From Thecamonas trahens ATCC 50062 (taxonomy: Eukaryota > Apusozoa > Apusomonadida > Apusomonadidae): DNA of 64,000 nt. The notes under the pieces were generated by a model, which saw only the letters and a program-made list of their open reading frames with translations, searched no databases and was not told where the DNA came from. The stretch spans positions 40,058 through 104,057 of the forward strand of contig NW_013657657.1 in assembly GCF_000142905.1 (NCBI RefSeq). The letters are read 5' to 3'. Both the position numbers and the translations under genes were made by a program. This document shows positions 33,235 through 42,800 of this stretch, one piece after another (the first letter of the stretch is position 1; each line of letters opens with the position of its first letter).

Positions 33235-33852
33235 CTACACGTGGCCCTCTGCCTCGCGAGCCTGGAAGATCTGCTCGTTCCACGCCCGGATCCGCCGCCG
33301 CATCTCCTTCTTGTCTTCAAAGCCCGCCGGGAGCGAGATGACGTAGCCCCGAGCGCGGATCTCGTCGAGCGAGAGCTGCTCGGCCGCAGCATGGCCAGCG
33401 CCTCCATTAGCCTCTCCGCCAGCACCATCTGTTGCTTGACCGTTCTCGCCGGCCTTGCCATCTCGCCCGGCGCTGCCAGACCCACTCGCTCCTGCAGACC
33501 CACTCGCATGGGCTTCGACCTCTGCCGCCTCCCGCGCCGCCACCAAGTCTTTGATCCACGCCACCATCGCTGCCCGCATGTACACCGGATCCTCAAACAC
33601 AGCCGGGATAGACATCACGTAGCCATCTTCTCTGCTCCCGGTCTTTGTCACCACTTCGACGCCTACTCTGGCCCCGACCTCCGCCCCGACCTCTGCCCCG
33701 ACCTCCGCCCCGACTTCTGCCCCGACCTCCGCCCCGACCTCCGCCCCAACCTCCGCCCCAACCTCGACAACTCTGTCCGCCATGCTCGTACCCACCCAGA
33801 CAATGTCTGCTGCGGCGACTACGAGTGCGTCAAGTGGTGGCACTGCGTGCAT
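33235..33852 (-). CDS. Unknown protein with (GAEV)n tract and a duplicated GYVxSxPAxFED motif
   Basis: I do not recognise this family. The frame is open from the assembly gap to a stop at 33235. ATGs at 33852 and 33783 ([12 protein letters not shown]) are both possible, and the true 5' end may lie in the gap. From the N-terminus there is a hydrophobic/low-complexity start, about eight GAEV/GARV tetrapeptides (about 33,665-33,770), motif copy A ([12 protein letters not shown]...[14 protein letters not shown]), a Gly/Ala/Ser linker, and motif copy B ([12 protein letters not shown]...[14 protein letters not shown]) just before the end. The two ~35-residue copies share GYV-S-PA-FED, a Met-Arg pair, AW and AREA. 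Codon use and motif conservation support translation. Confidence 0.55.
   Translation of the reverse strand: MHAVPPLDALVVAAADIVWVGTSMADRVVEVGAEVGAEVGAEVGAEVGAEVGAEVGAEVGARVGVEVVTKTGSREDGYVMSIPAVFEDPVYMRAAMVAWIKDLVAAREAAEVEAHASGSAGASGSGSAGRDGKAGENGQATDGAGGEANGGAGHAAAEQLSLDEIRARGYVISLPAGFEDKKEMRRRIRAWNEQIFQAREAEGHV
33665..33770. repeat. 12-bp tandem repeat coding for GAEV
   Basis: About eight copies of a 12-bp unit (plus strand CCGACCTCTGCC/CCGACCTCCGCC) encode Gly-Ala-Glu-Val repeats in the minus-strand gene. Confidence 0.9.
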
Positions 33853-33919
33853 GACGACGGCCACGACGACCACGACGACGACGACCAGCCCACACACCTT
33901 CACCCCTCCCCCCCCCCCC

Positions 33920-34189
33920 NNNNNNNNNNNNNNNNNNNNNNNNNNNNNNNNNNNNNNNNNNNNNNNNNNNNNNNNNNNNNNNNNNNNNNNNNNNNNNNNN
34001 NNNNNNNNNNNNNNNNNNNNNNNNNNNNNNNNNNNNNNNNNNNNNNNNNNNNNNNNNNNNNNNNNNNNNNNNNNNNNNNNNNNNNNNNNNNNNNNNNNNN
34101 NNNNNNNNNNNNNNNNNNNNNNNNNNNNNNNNNNNNNNNNNNNNNNNNNNNNNNNNNNNNNNNNNNNNNNNNNNNNNNNNNNNNNNNNN
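33920..34189. other. Assembly gap (270 N)
   Basis: A run of 270 N. It begins inside a C homopolymer and ends in a C/T-rich tract, so the missing sequence is probably pyrimidine-rich non-coding DNA holding the 5' end of the leucyl-tRNA synthetase gene. Confidence 0.99.
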
Positions 34190-34309
34190 GCCCCTCCGCC
34201 CACCTCCTCCCCCCCCCACCCCCCACCACACACACACACACCCTGCCCTTCCTCCCAATTTTCCTCCATCCCACCACCACTCACCCAACCGCACGACCTT
34301 TTCCTGCAG

Positions 34310-37300
34310 CAGACGCAGAAGCCATCGAAGAAGCGTGACGATCTGCTCAACATCCAGGCTGCGGCACAGGCGCGTTGGTCTGCGGAACAGATTTTTGAGC
34401 AGGATGCCAAGACGGACATTCCTGCCGGCGAGAAGAACAAGTACCTGGTCACCTTTCCCTACCCGTACATGAACGGCCGGCTCCATCTGGGGCATGCCTT
34501 CTCGCTCTCCAAGACCGAGTTTGCGGTCGGCTACGAGCGGCTCAAGGGCAAGGACTGCCTCTGGCCGTTTGCCTTCCACTGCACCGGGATGCCGATCAAG
34601 GCATGTGCCGACAAGCTCGCCTACGAGATCGCCACCTTTGGCAACCCGCCCGTGTTCCCGGCCGACGAGCCCGAGGCCGACAACGCCGACGAGGCTGACG
34701 GCGCCGACGCGGTGGCGTCGTCGTCGATGCCGGGCAAGGCGCCCAAGGGCAAGCAGCGGTCGAAGGAGAAGACCAAGGGAACCGGCAAGAAGTACCAGTG
34801 GAACATCATGCAGGCGCTCGGCATTCCCGACGAGGACATTCCGGCCTTTGCTGACGCCCAGCACTGGATCGACTTTTTCCCGCCGCGGTGCCAGCTCGAC
34901 ATGCAGGCGTTTGGCGGCAAGATCGACTGGCGCCGCTCGTTCTACACCACCGACGTCAACCCGTACTACGACGCCTTTATCCGGTGGCAGTTCCGCCTTC
35001 TCAAGGCGCAGAACCGCATCGAGTTTGGCAAGCGCCCGTGCGTCTTCTCGCCTAAGGACGGCCAGCCGTGCATGGACCACGATCGTTCGTCCGGCGAGGG
35101 CGTCAAGCCGCAGGAGTACACCCTCATCAAGCTCAAGCTCCTCGAGCTGCCGGCGTCGGGTGTCCTCGACGCGCTCGCCGACAAGGCCATCTTCCTTGTC
35201 GCCGGCACCCTCCGCCCGGAGACCATGTACGGGCAGACCAACTGCTGGGTCGGGCCGGACCTCGAGTACGGAGCCTTTGCCCTCGACGCCGACGCCTCGG
35301 AGGTCGTCATCTGCACCGACCGCTGTGCCCGCAACATGTCGTTCCAGAACTCATCGCCGGTCTTTGGCGAGGTGAACAAGCTTGCCTCGCTCACCGGCGC
35401 CGACCTCCTCGGCCTCCCGCTGGAGGCTCCGCTCGCCTCGTACGAGCGTGTCTACGCCCTCCCCATGATGACCATCAAGCCGGGCAAGGGCACTGGCATC
35501 GTCACCTCGGTCCCCTCGGACGCTCCCGACGACTTCCAGGCCCTCGAGGACCTCAAGCGCAAGGACGCGCTCCGCGCCAAGTTTGGCATCACCGACGAGA
35601 TGGTCCTCCCCTTTGAGCCCGTCCCCATCATCGACATCCCGTCCATCGGCAACCTCGCCGCGCCCATTATGTGCAAGCAGCTCAAGATCCAGTCGCAGCA
35701 CGACCGCAAGAAGCTTGACGAGGCTAAGGAGATTGTTTACAAGAAGGGCTTTTATGAGGGCGTCTTCCTCGTCGGCGACCACGCCGGGTCCAAGGTCGAG
35801 GACGCCAAGGATGCCATCCGCGACGCCCTCATCGCCGACGGCAAGGCCTTCAAGTACTGGGAGCCCGAGGGCGTCGTCGTCTCGCGCTCGGGCGACGAGT
35901 GCGTCGTCTGCCTCGCCGACCAGTGGTACCTCAACTACGGCGACCCCGAGTGGAAGGCCCTCGTCGCCAAGAACCTCTCCTTCCTCAACACCTACCACGC
36001 CGATACCCGTGCCAAGTTTGAGGCCACCCTCGACTGGCTCCGCGAGTGGGCCTGCTCGCGCTCTTACGGCCTCGGCACGCGCATCCCCTGGGACGACGAG
36101 TGGCTCATCGAGTCGCTCTCCGACTCGACCATCTACATGGCCTACTACACCATCGCCCACATGCTGCAGGGCGACATTGGTGGGTCGAGCCCGGGCTCGT
36201 CTGGCATCCCGCCCGAGGCTGTCAACGACGCCCTCTTCAACTACGTCTTCCTCGGCTCAAACGAGACGTCTGATCTCGCAGACGGCGTCGACGTGGCCGC
36301 TCTCGACGCCATGCGCGCAGAGTTTGAGTACTGGTACCCGGTTGACCTTCGCGTCTCGGGCAAGGACCTCGTCCCCAACCACCTCACCTTTTTCATGTAC
36401 AACCACGCCTCCATCTTCCCTCAGGACAAGTGGCCACGTGCCATTCGTGTCAACGGCCACCTCAACCTCAACGGTGACAAGATGTCCAAGAACACCGGCA
36501 ACTTCCTCTCGCTCCGCGACGCCATCGAGACCTACTCGGCTGACGCCACGCGCATCGTCCTTGCCGACGCCGGCGACGGTCTCGACGACGCAAACTTTGA
36601 GGAGGCTGCCGCCAACAAGGCCATCCTCCGCCTCACCGCCTTTGTCGCCCTCGTCGAGGAGACCCTCTCCGGTGACTTTGCCACCCGTGATGCCGACGCC
36701 GACGCCTCGGCCACGCCCGACATTGCCCTCTTTGACAGCATCTTTGCCGCACACATCGACCGCACCATCCACGCCACAGACGCCGCCTTTGCCGACGCCC
36801 TCTACCGCGAGGCCCTCCTCTACGGCTGGCACGAGTTCCAGTCGACTCGCACCGCCTACTGCGACCGCCTCGGCTCCGCCGCCCTCCCCTCCAAGTCCCT
36901 CATCATGCGCTACATCGAGGCCCAGGCCCTCCTCATCGCACCCTTTGCCCCGCACACCGCAGAGCACGTCTGGGGCCTCCTCGGCAACTCAGAGTCCATC
37001 ATGCGCGCCTCGTGGCCCGTCGCGAGCGCCCCGGACCAGGCTATCCTCGCCGCGGACAACTTTATCAACACCTTCCTCCACAAGTGCCACCGCCACCTCG
37101 ACCGCCTCGCTCGCAAGGAGGGCGTCACTGTCTCCAAGGGCACCATCTTTGTCGCCCGCGAGTACCCGCCCTGGCAGGTTGCCATCCTCGAAGCGCTCGC
37201 CCCCATGTACTCGCCCGAGGCTTCGCCGGACGCAAAGGGTCTGCCTTCGCACTTCCCGACAACCGCACCATCGCCAAGACTGTTGGCAAGCTCGCCGCCA

Positions 37301-37533
37301 TCCCCAAGAAGCTCAAGAAGAAGGCCATGCCGTTTGCCATGAAGTGTGTCTCTGAGGCCAACGCCACAGGCCCCGATGCCCTCGCATCCACCCCGTCCTT
37401 TGACGAGTTTGGCATTCTCACCACCGTCAAGGATTTCCTCAAGGCCTCCTTCTCCCTCGACGATCTCTCTATCGAGGAGGCGCCCGCCGACTCCAAGGCC
37501 CTCCCGGGCGAGCCGGACTTTGCTTTTGAGTAA
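34310..37533 (+). CDS. LARS: Leucyl-tRNA synthetase, cytosolic type; 5' end in gap; one missing base
   Basis: This class I synthetase charges tRNA-Leu. The visible coding exon begins at 34310 after a pyrimidine tract and CTGCAG. The first exon (few codons) lies in or before the gap; an ATG at 33805 ([11 protein letters not shown]) is one weak candidate. The archaeal/eukaryotic type is clear from [20 protein letters not shown] (HIGH motif as HLGH), [15 protein letters not shown], the CP1 editing region ([18 protein letters not shown]), [16 protein letters not shown] and [11 protein letters not shown] (KMSKS as KMSKN). A charged Lys/Asp/Ala insert lies at about 34,670-34,790. Near the 3' end the frame slips once: adding one G to GGG at 37237-37239 joins ASPDAKG to [13 protein letters not shown], and the rest ([10 protein letters not shown]...PDFAFE) aligns with animal LARS. 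It lacks the long C-terminal extension of metazoan enzymes. Confidence 0.95.
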
Positions 37534-38090
37534 AACCTCTCCCCACCCCGCGTTGGCACCCCACCAACCTCGTCACCCATGTAACATAAGCCGACCGCTT
37601 CGCAACAGCGTCCTTGCCTCGACCGGGGCTGCAAACCCCTCAGGGCCGGCTGCCGTACAACCGTTCCTGGAAACCACACAACGTGGACCCGTGGAACCCC
37701 CCCCCCACGTCAACCCCCCCCCCCCCAACCTTGTCTCATCCCTCCCCACCTGCCCCGAAAGCATGCTATCCGCCCAGCACTTCATACTCGTATTCCTCGT
37801 GTGCATTGCGGTGCTTGGCTAGCACCGCATACTCCCGTTGCGCTTGCCATGTCCCCATGTGCTTGATGTAGGGTTGATGGACTGATGAAGGAAATATTTG
37901 TTTCGCTCGGCTCCCCCCCCACCGCCCTACCCCCGCCCCCGCCTCCCATGTCAAGCCACCAGCTCGCGAACCGTTACATGCATCCGCATGTCGCACACAC
38001 CAGCAATCACATACGGCTAGTAGACAAGCTGGTCGACCCAGGAGTCGCTAGCCCTCGGCCGCCGTAGGCGGCAAAGAACTATGATGAAGG
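37534..38090. other. Intergenic region, C-run rich
   Basis: These 557 bp lie between the LARS stop and the winged-helix-like gene (same strand). There are C homopolymers at about 37,698 and 37,718 and near 37,912, and an A/T island GGAAATATTTG near 37,890. A 19-codon hydrophobic frame at 37,762 is not convincing. No RNA gene is seen. Confidence 0.5.
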
Positions 38091-39251
38091 ATGAGGCGTG
38101 ATGGCGAAACACTCGTTTTTCGGCAAAAGGCCTTTTCTGGCGCAGCACCCGAGCTCGTAACTTCATCGGACCTCTCCCCACCGCATCCCCCTGTACCACC
38201 AACATCTGTGCCCATGCCACTCCACAGCGAGCTCGAGACCCCAGAGAACTTGCTTGCCTATTCGGTTGACCCGCTCCTTGCCTCGCTCTTTGACTTTACC
38301 CTTTCCGTCGACTCCACGCCTCCGGACAACGGCCGAATCTCGCCGCCCATTCCGCTGGCGGTCGATCTTCCCCCTTTCCTGCCCATTGCCGGGCCAACAC
38401 CCCAGCCCCGGTCAACCGTAACACAAGGAGGCTATGGCGGCGCCACGTTTGAGGTCCGTGAGCCGAGCTCCCACTCGCCCGCACAGCGTCCGTCGGCGCG
38501 CCGTTGCCGCCGGTCGCGGCGGACCCGCCGCCGTATGCAGCCGCGGAAGGAAAATTCGATTTTCAAGTACGCGCGGGATGTAGCCAACTCCCTCGCAGAC
38601 TATGCCCTCCTCTCCGACCACTCCTTTACCATCTTCGAGCTTGCGACGAATGCTGACGTCCCACCGCGCCGCACGTCTGAAATCCTCAACATCCTCCGCG
38701 GCCTGGGCATGGTCGCCCGCGTCTCGCGCCGCTACCCGCTCTGCTACCGCGTCACCGACGCGTCGTTCGTTTCGCCGCGCTGGGATCCGGCGGCAGGCTT
38801 TGCCTCGCTCGCCCGCTTGGCGGGGACCGACGCAGCAAAGCCGCGTCAGGCCCGATCGTTGGCCAACCTCGTGGCCCCTATCCTCGCCGCAGTCGCCGCC
38901 AGCCCCGAGCCCATTTCGCTTGCCGGCATCATCGCCACTCTCGGCACCGAGTCGACTCAGCGCATCTCTGCCACTGTCCTTGTTCTCCACGCCATCGGTG
39001 CCCTGGTCTCTCCCCCATCGACCTTGCTCTACACCCTCCCTCCCGCCAGCCGTCACGCCCTCGCCGAGGCCAGCGCCAGTACCAGCACCAGCGCCAGTAC
39101 CAGCGCCAGCGCCAGTACCAGCACCAGCGCCAGTACCAGCGCCAGCGCCAGTACCAGCGCCAGCGCCAGTACCAGCACCAGCGCCAGCACCAGCGCCAGC
39201 GCCACCATGGCCGCCACATCGTCTGCAGTCCAGTTCGAGCCCAATCGCTAG
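38091..39251 (+). CDS. Putative nuclear protein with two winged-helix-like segments and a Ser/Thr/Ala tail
   Basis: The protein has 386 residues from the ATG at 38091; an in-frame ATG at 38214 (MPLHSELETPEN) is an alternative that avoids a low-complexity leader. A basic stretch (RRCRRSRRTRRRMQPRK) precedes a ~60-residue segment, SLADYALLSDHSFTIFELA then VPPRRTSEILNILRGLGMVA then RYPLCYRVTD. This reads as helix-turn-helix plus wing and faintly recalls the E2F/DP fold (RR...ILNIL.GLG), though without the RRIYD signature. A second segment, ISLAGIIATLGTES then ISATVLVLHAIGALV, looks similar. The C-terminus is a ~50-residue (A/S/T)n tract encoded by a minisatellite. DNA binding is an inference; no known factor is recognised. 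Confidence 0.6.
   Translation: MRRDGETLVFRQKAFSGAAPELVTSSDLSPPHPPVPPTSVPMPLHSELETPENLLAYSVDPLLASLFDFTLSVDSTPPDNGRISPPIPLAVDLPPFLPIAGPTPQPRSTVTQGGYGGATFEVREPSSHSPAQRPSARRCRRSRRTRRRMQPRKENSIFKYARDVANSLADYALLSDHSFTIFELATNADVPPRRTSEILNILRGLGMVARVSRRYPLCYRVTDASFVSPRWDPAAGFASLARLAGTDAAKPRQARSLANLVAPILAAVAASPEPISLAGIIATLGTESTQRISATVLVLHAIGALVSPPSTLLYTLPPASRHALAEASASTSTSASTSASASTSTSASTSASASTSASASTSTSASTSASATMAATSSAVQFEPNR
39065..39210 (+). repeat. Minisatellite coding for Ser/Thr/Ala repeats
   Basis: Interleaved 6- to 18-bp units of GCCAGT, ACCAGC and GCCAGC form the 3' end of the winged-helix-like gene. Confidence 0.9.
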
Positions 39252-39524
39252 CCAGCAGGGGTTGTAATCTTCTCACAAACACACATACATACATACATAC
39301 ATACATTCATACATGCACATACAATCATCAATCCTCCTACTTCTGCCCATCTAAAGCCGGTTATCCATCGCGTGTCGCAAAAGGCGCGCCGGACGCAAAC
39401 GTCGCGCCGGAACGCCGCGCCACCCACAACAGCAGCCAACCGCAAAACGCCAACAGCCACCACCCAACCACCACACCCAGCCACCACCACACCACCACGC
39501 CCAGCCACCGCCACCCTCACACAC

Positions 39525-39576
<52 letters not shown>

Positions 39577-39611
39577 TAACGCACACAAACCATACACATA
39601 CATACACACAT
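39252..39611. promoter_or_regulatory. Upstream region of the TerD gene with CATA and CA repeats
   Basis: These 360 bp hold a (CATA)n run at about 39,283-39,315, an A/C-rich tract at 39,420-39,500 and a (CA)n microsatellite with GC interruptions at about 39,510-39,598, ending just before the chosen ATG. It should contain the TerD promoter. Open frames through it are repeat artefacts. Confidence 0.6.
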
Positions 39612-39830
39612 ATGTCGAGCGTGGACGCCCCCCTTCTGCTGTCCAGCTCAACAAGGGCGTCGTGGTCACCCTCGGCAACGGCAGCCAGCCCATTACCTCG
39701 GTACGCCTCCCGCCTCCTCCTCTCCCCGTTGACGACGAAGAGGGGGGTGCTCATTGCACAAAAATATTTTCACCACACTCACCCCCCCACACACACACAC
39801 ACCCCACACACACACACTTACACACGCGCC

Positions 39831-39861
<31 letters not shown>

Positions 39862-42800
39862 CTCAGGCTATCGTCGCGTTCACATACTCGCAAGAGGTGG
39901 AGGTCTCGGCCGTGGCCCTGGCACTCGATGCATCGAGTGGAGAGCTTGTGGGAACGGTGCACTCAGCACAGGCGCGGAATGCTGCCCTACCGTCTGTGGT
40001 GCTGCTGAAGCAGACCGAGGCGCCGGCAGGCGCCACCGAGGCCTTTAAGGTCAGCCAGCTCCCACTCAACAAGCCGCACCTCCAGCTGTACTTTGCGCTC
40101 ACGGCGTACACCGATGACGGGTTAGCCGCCATGTCAAGTGCCGTTGTCAACGTCTACAACACGAGCATCGCCTCGGCGCCGCCGATTCTCCTCTGCTCGC
40201 TCGATCTCTCGGCCCATGGCCGCCCTCCGTCGGGCACCACCGCCCTCCTCGCCGCGCGCATGCTCGCGGTTGACATTGCGTCCAACGCGCTCGCGCCCGC
40301 TGAGCCCGGCCGTGCCCGCCTCCCGCCGTCGCCGGTCTCGTGGGTCACCCGCTTCCATGCCCTTGTCCAGCCGTCACAGGCCCGCGACGACGCAGCGCTG
40401 GCAGCAGTCGTCGCCTCGTCGGCCCTCGACACCGTGCCCGACTCGGCCCTCTTCCTCTCGCCGGGCGATGTAGTGTTCTTCGGCGGACCGCGCGAGCTCC
40501 AGCTCGACGTCTCGTGGCACACGCCGGGTGCCGCCATCGTTCCTCCGCCACTCTCGCTCTCTATCGTCGCCTTTGACAGCACCGGCACCGTGGTCGGCGT
40601 TCTCTCCAACGCCGAAAATGGCGAGGTCCCGCACGAGTGGGGCATGATTGCCGGCTCGGGTCATGCCCTTGTCTCGGACGGTGGCACCACGTCGGCGCTC
40701 GTCGCGCTGAGCAAGCTCGAGCCGACTGCCGTCACCCTCGCGGTCATTGCCCACGGCGCGTCCGAGCTTGCCGCGCTCACCGCGTCAACGCTTCCGTCAC
40801 GGGTCATGCTTCGCCAGGGCTCGACGTCGGGCGGCCCGCCACGGCCGGTCGCCGAGTTTGTGCCCTGCCTCGGCGCCGGCATCACTGCGTCGGGAATGGT
40901 CCTCGCCGTCGTCTTTCACGACGCCGGCCTTGCCAAGTGGTCCATGCGCGCAGTCTCGGCGCCGCTCCAGGGTCCTCCGCTCGCCGGCTACCTCTCGCAG
41001 ATGAAGATGCACCTCAAGCACTCGCTTCCGGTGGCGCTCGAGCTCGACGCCGGTGACATGATCAACTTTGAGGGCCCGCGCCGGGTCTCGCTTGCTGTCG
41101 GCTGGTCGCCAGCCTCGGCCGATGCCACCCCGGTTGCGCTCCTCCTCTCGCAAGACGTCGAGCTGCTTGAGGCCGTCGACGCCTCATCGCCGGCCTCGCA
41201 CTCGGGCGCCGTCACTCTCGCGGCTCGCACCACGTCGGCGTCGGGCAAGCCCGAGTTTGTCGTCGAGCTTCCGCTTGTCGCCGACGAGACTGCCTTTATT
41301 GTCCTCGCTCTGGTGGTCAACACCCGCGGCCGTGGCGCCCGCGTCGGTGCCGCCACCGCCACCTTTACCAACATCACCGGTGCTGCCGCCCAGCCGCTGG
41401 CCGTCTTTGAGTCCAAGTACCCGCCAGACACGTCTGCCGCCATCGTCTCGGTCCTCTCGCGCGACGAGGCCACCGGCAAGTGGACACTCAAGGCGCTCGG
41501 CCTCGCCTACAACTCGACAGTCCTCTCATACGACGCCATCATGCCACGTCTCGCCGCCGACCTCTCGGCAGACGTGGCGCAGGTCCTCGACCTCGGCCCG
41601 TCGGACGTCCTCGCCTTTCACGGTCCATCGACGGCCTCGGTGACCATGGCGTGGTTCGACGGTCCGCCGACCGGCATGCGTGGCCTCTGCCTCCTCTACG
41701 ACCAACGTGGCTCGCTCCTCTCGTGGGTCGGCTCGAACAAGCATGCGCCGCAGGGCGTCTCGGCACTCGTCCGCGCCTCGCCCGACGGCGCCGTCGCCTA
41801 CGCCTCGGGCCCGGGCCCGGCCTCGCGCACGCCGCGCGGCGCCACCGGCTCGGTCACCTTTGAGCTCGCCCTCCCGCACATCCCGCTCGACGTCGGCGTC
41901 CTCGTCTTTGCACTCGAGGGCGACACGTCCCGGACCGCCACCCCGTTTGCCTCGGTCTCGGCCACAATGGCCGTCCTCGCCGACGTCTCCGCCGTCGATC
42001 CAGGCCTCCGTCGCGACATTGGCCAGTACGCTTCGTACAAGCGCGGCAAGCACACTGGCATTGTCCTGGCCCTCCTCTATCGCGACGTGGTCAAGGTCGG
42101 CAAGTGGAAGTTCCAAGCTGTCGGTGACCCGGTCCGCGGCTCGCCGCTCCCGCTCATGTCGCGCATTGCCGGTGCCGCCGCTAACGTCATGGGCTTTGCC
42201 GCCGCCTCGCAAGCCGCCCGCGCCGCCGGTGCTGCTCTGCACGACGTCGCGAGCAACATCCAGGTCGACGACGTGTCTCCGTCCGCGCCGCCGGTTCCGG
42301 TCGACGCCACCTCGCTCGCCCTCCGCAAGGGCGACATTCTCTCGTTCGAAGGCCCCTCGCGGATTGCAGTCTGCTTCTCCTGGTCGCGCGAGGCCCGCCG
42401 CTCCGGCTCGGGCGGCCTCGCACCCGATGTCGATCCTGTCGCCCTTGCGTGCTACGCTGTGTCGGACTCCTCCGCTATCCTCGAGGTCATCGACGCCGAC
42501 AATGGATCGTCGGCCTCGGGTGCCATCGTCCACTCGGTCCCACGCTCTGGCGTGCCTGGCGTTGAGTCATCCTCGTCGCTCTCGGGTCCATCGTCGCAGG
42601 GCTCGGGAGAAGAGACCATCGAGATCGAGCTCGCCGACGTCGACCTCACAGCCAACGTCCTTGTCTTTGTGGCCTCGTCGCCAACAGAGAGCGGGCTTGG
42701 CGGTCTGCGCTCGCTCAACGTGACGCTCACCGACGTCTCGGGTGCGTTTGAGCGGCAGATCTGCTCGTACCCGGTCACGTTTGAAGCCTCGTCATCCAAG

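Noticed and set aside
33805-33846. ATG at 33805 as the confirmed first exon of LARS
   Set aside because: It overlaps the minus-strand frame and the expected donor is not clear. With the 270-N gap downstream it stays only a candidate, so the feature starts at 34310.
37762-37821. Short hydrophobic frame MLSAQHFILVFLVCIAVLG
   Set aside because: At 19 codons it is in range of chance; no promoter or conservation evidence.
39621-39646. A 26-nt mini-intron (GTGGAC...TCCAG) at the TerD start
   Set aside because: It is far shorter than every other intron here (75-541 nt). One extra C in the C6 run gives a continuous MSSVDAP...VQLNKG start.
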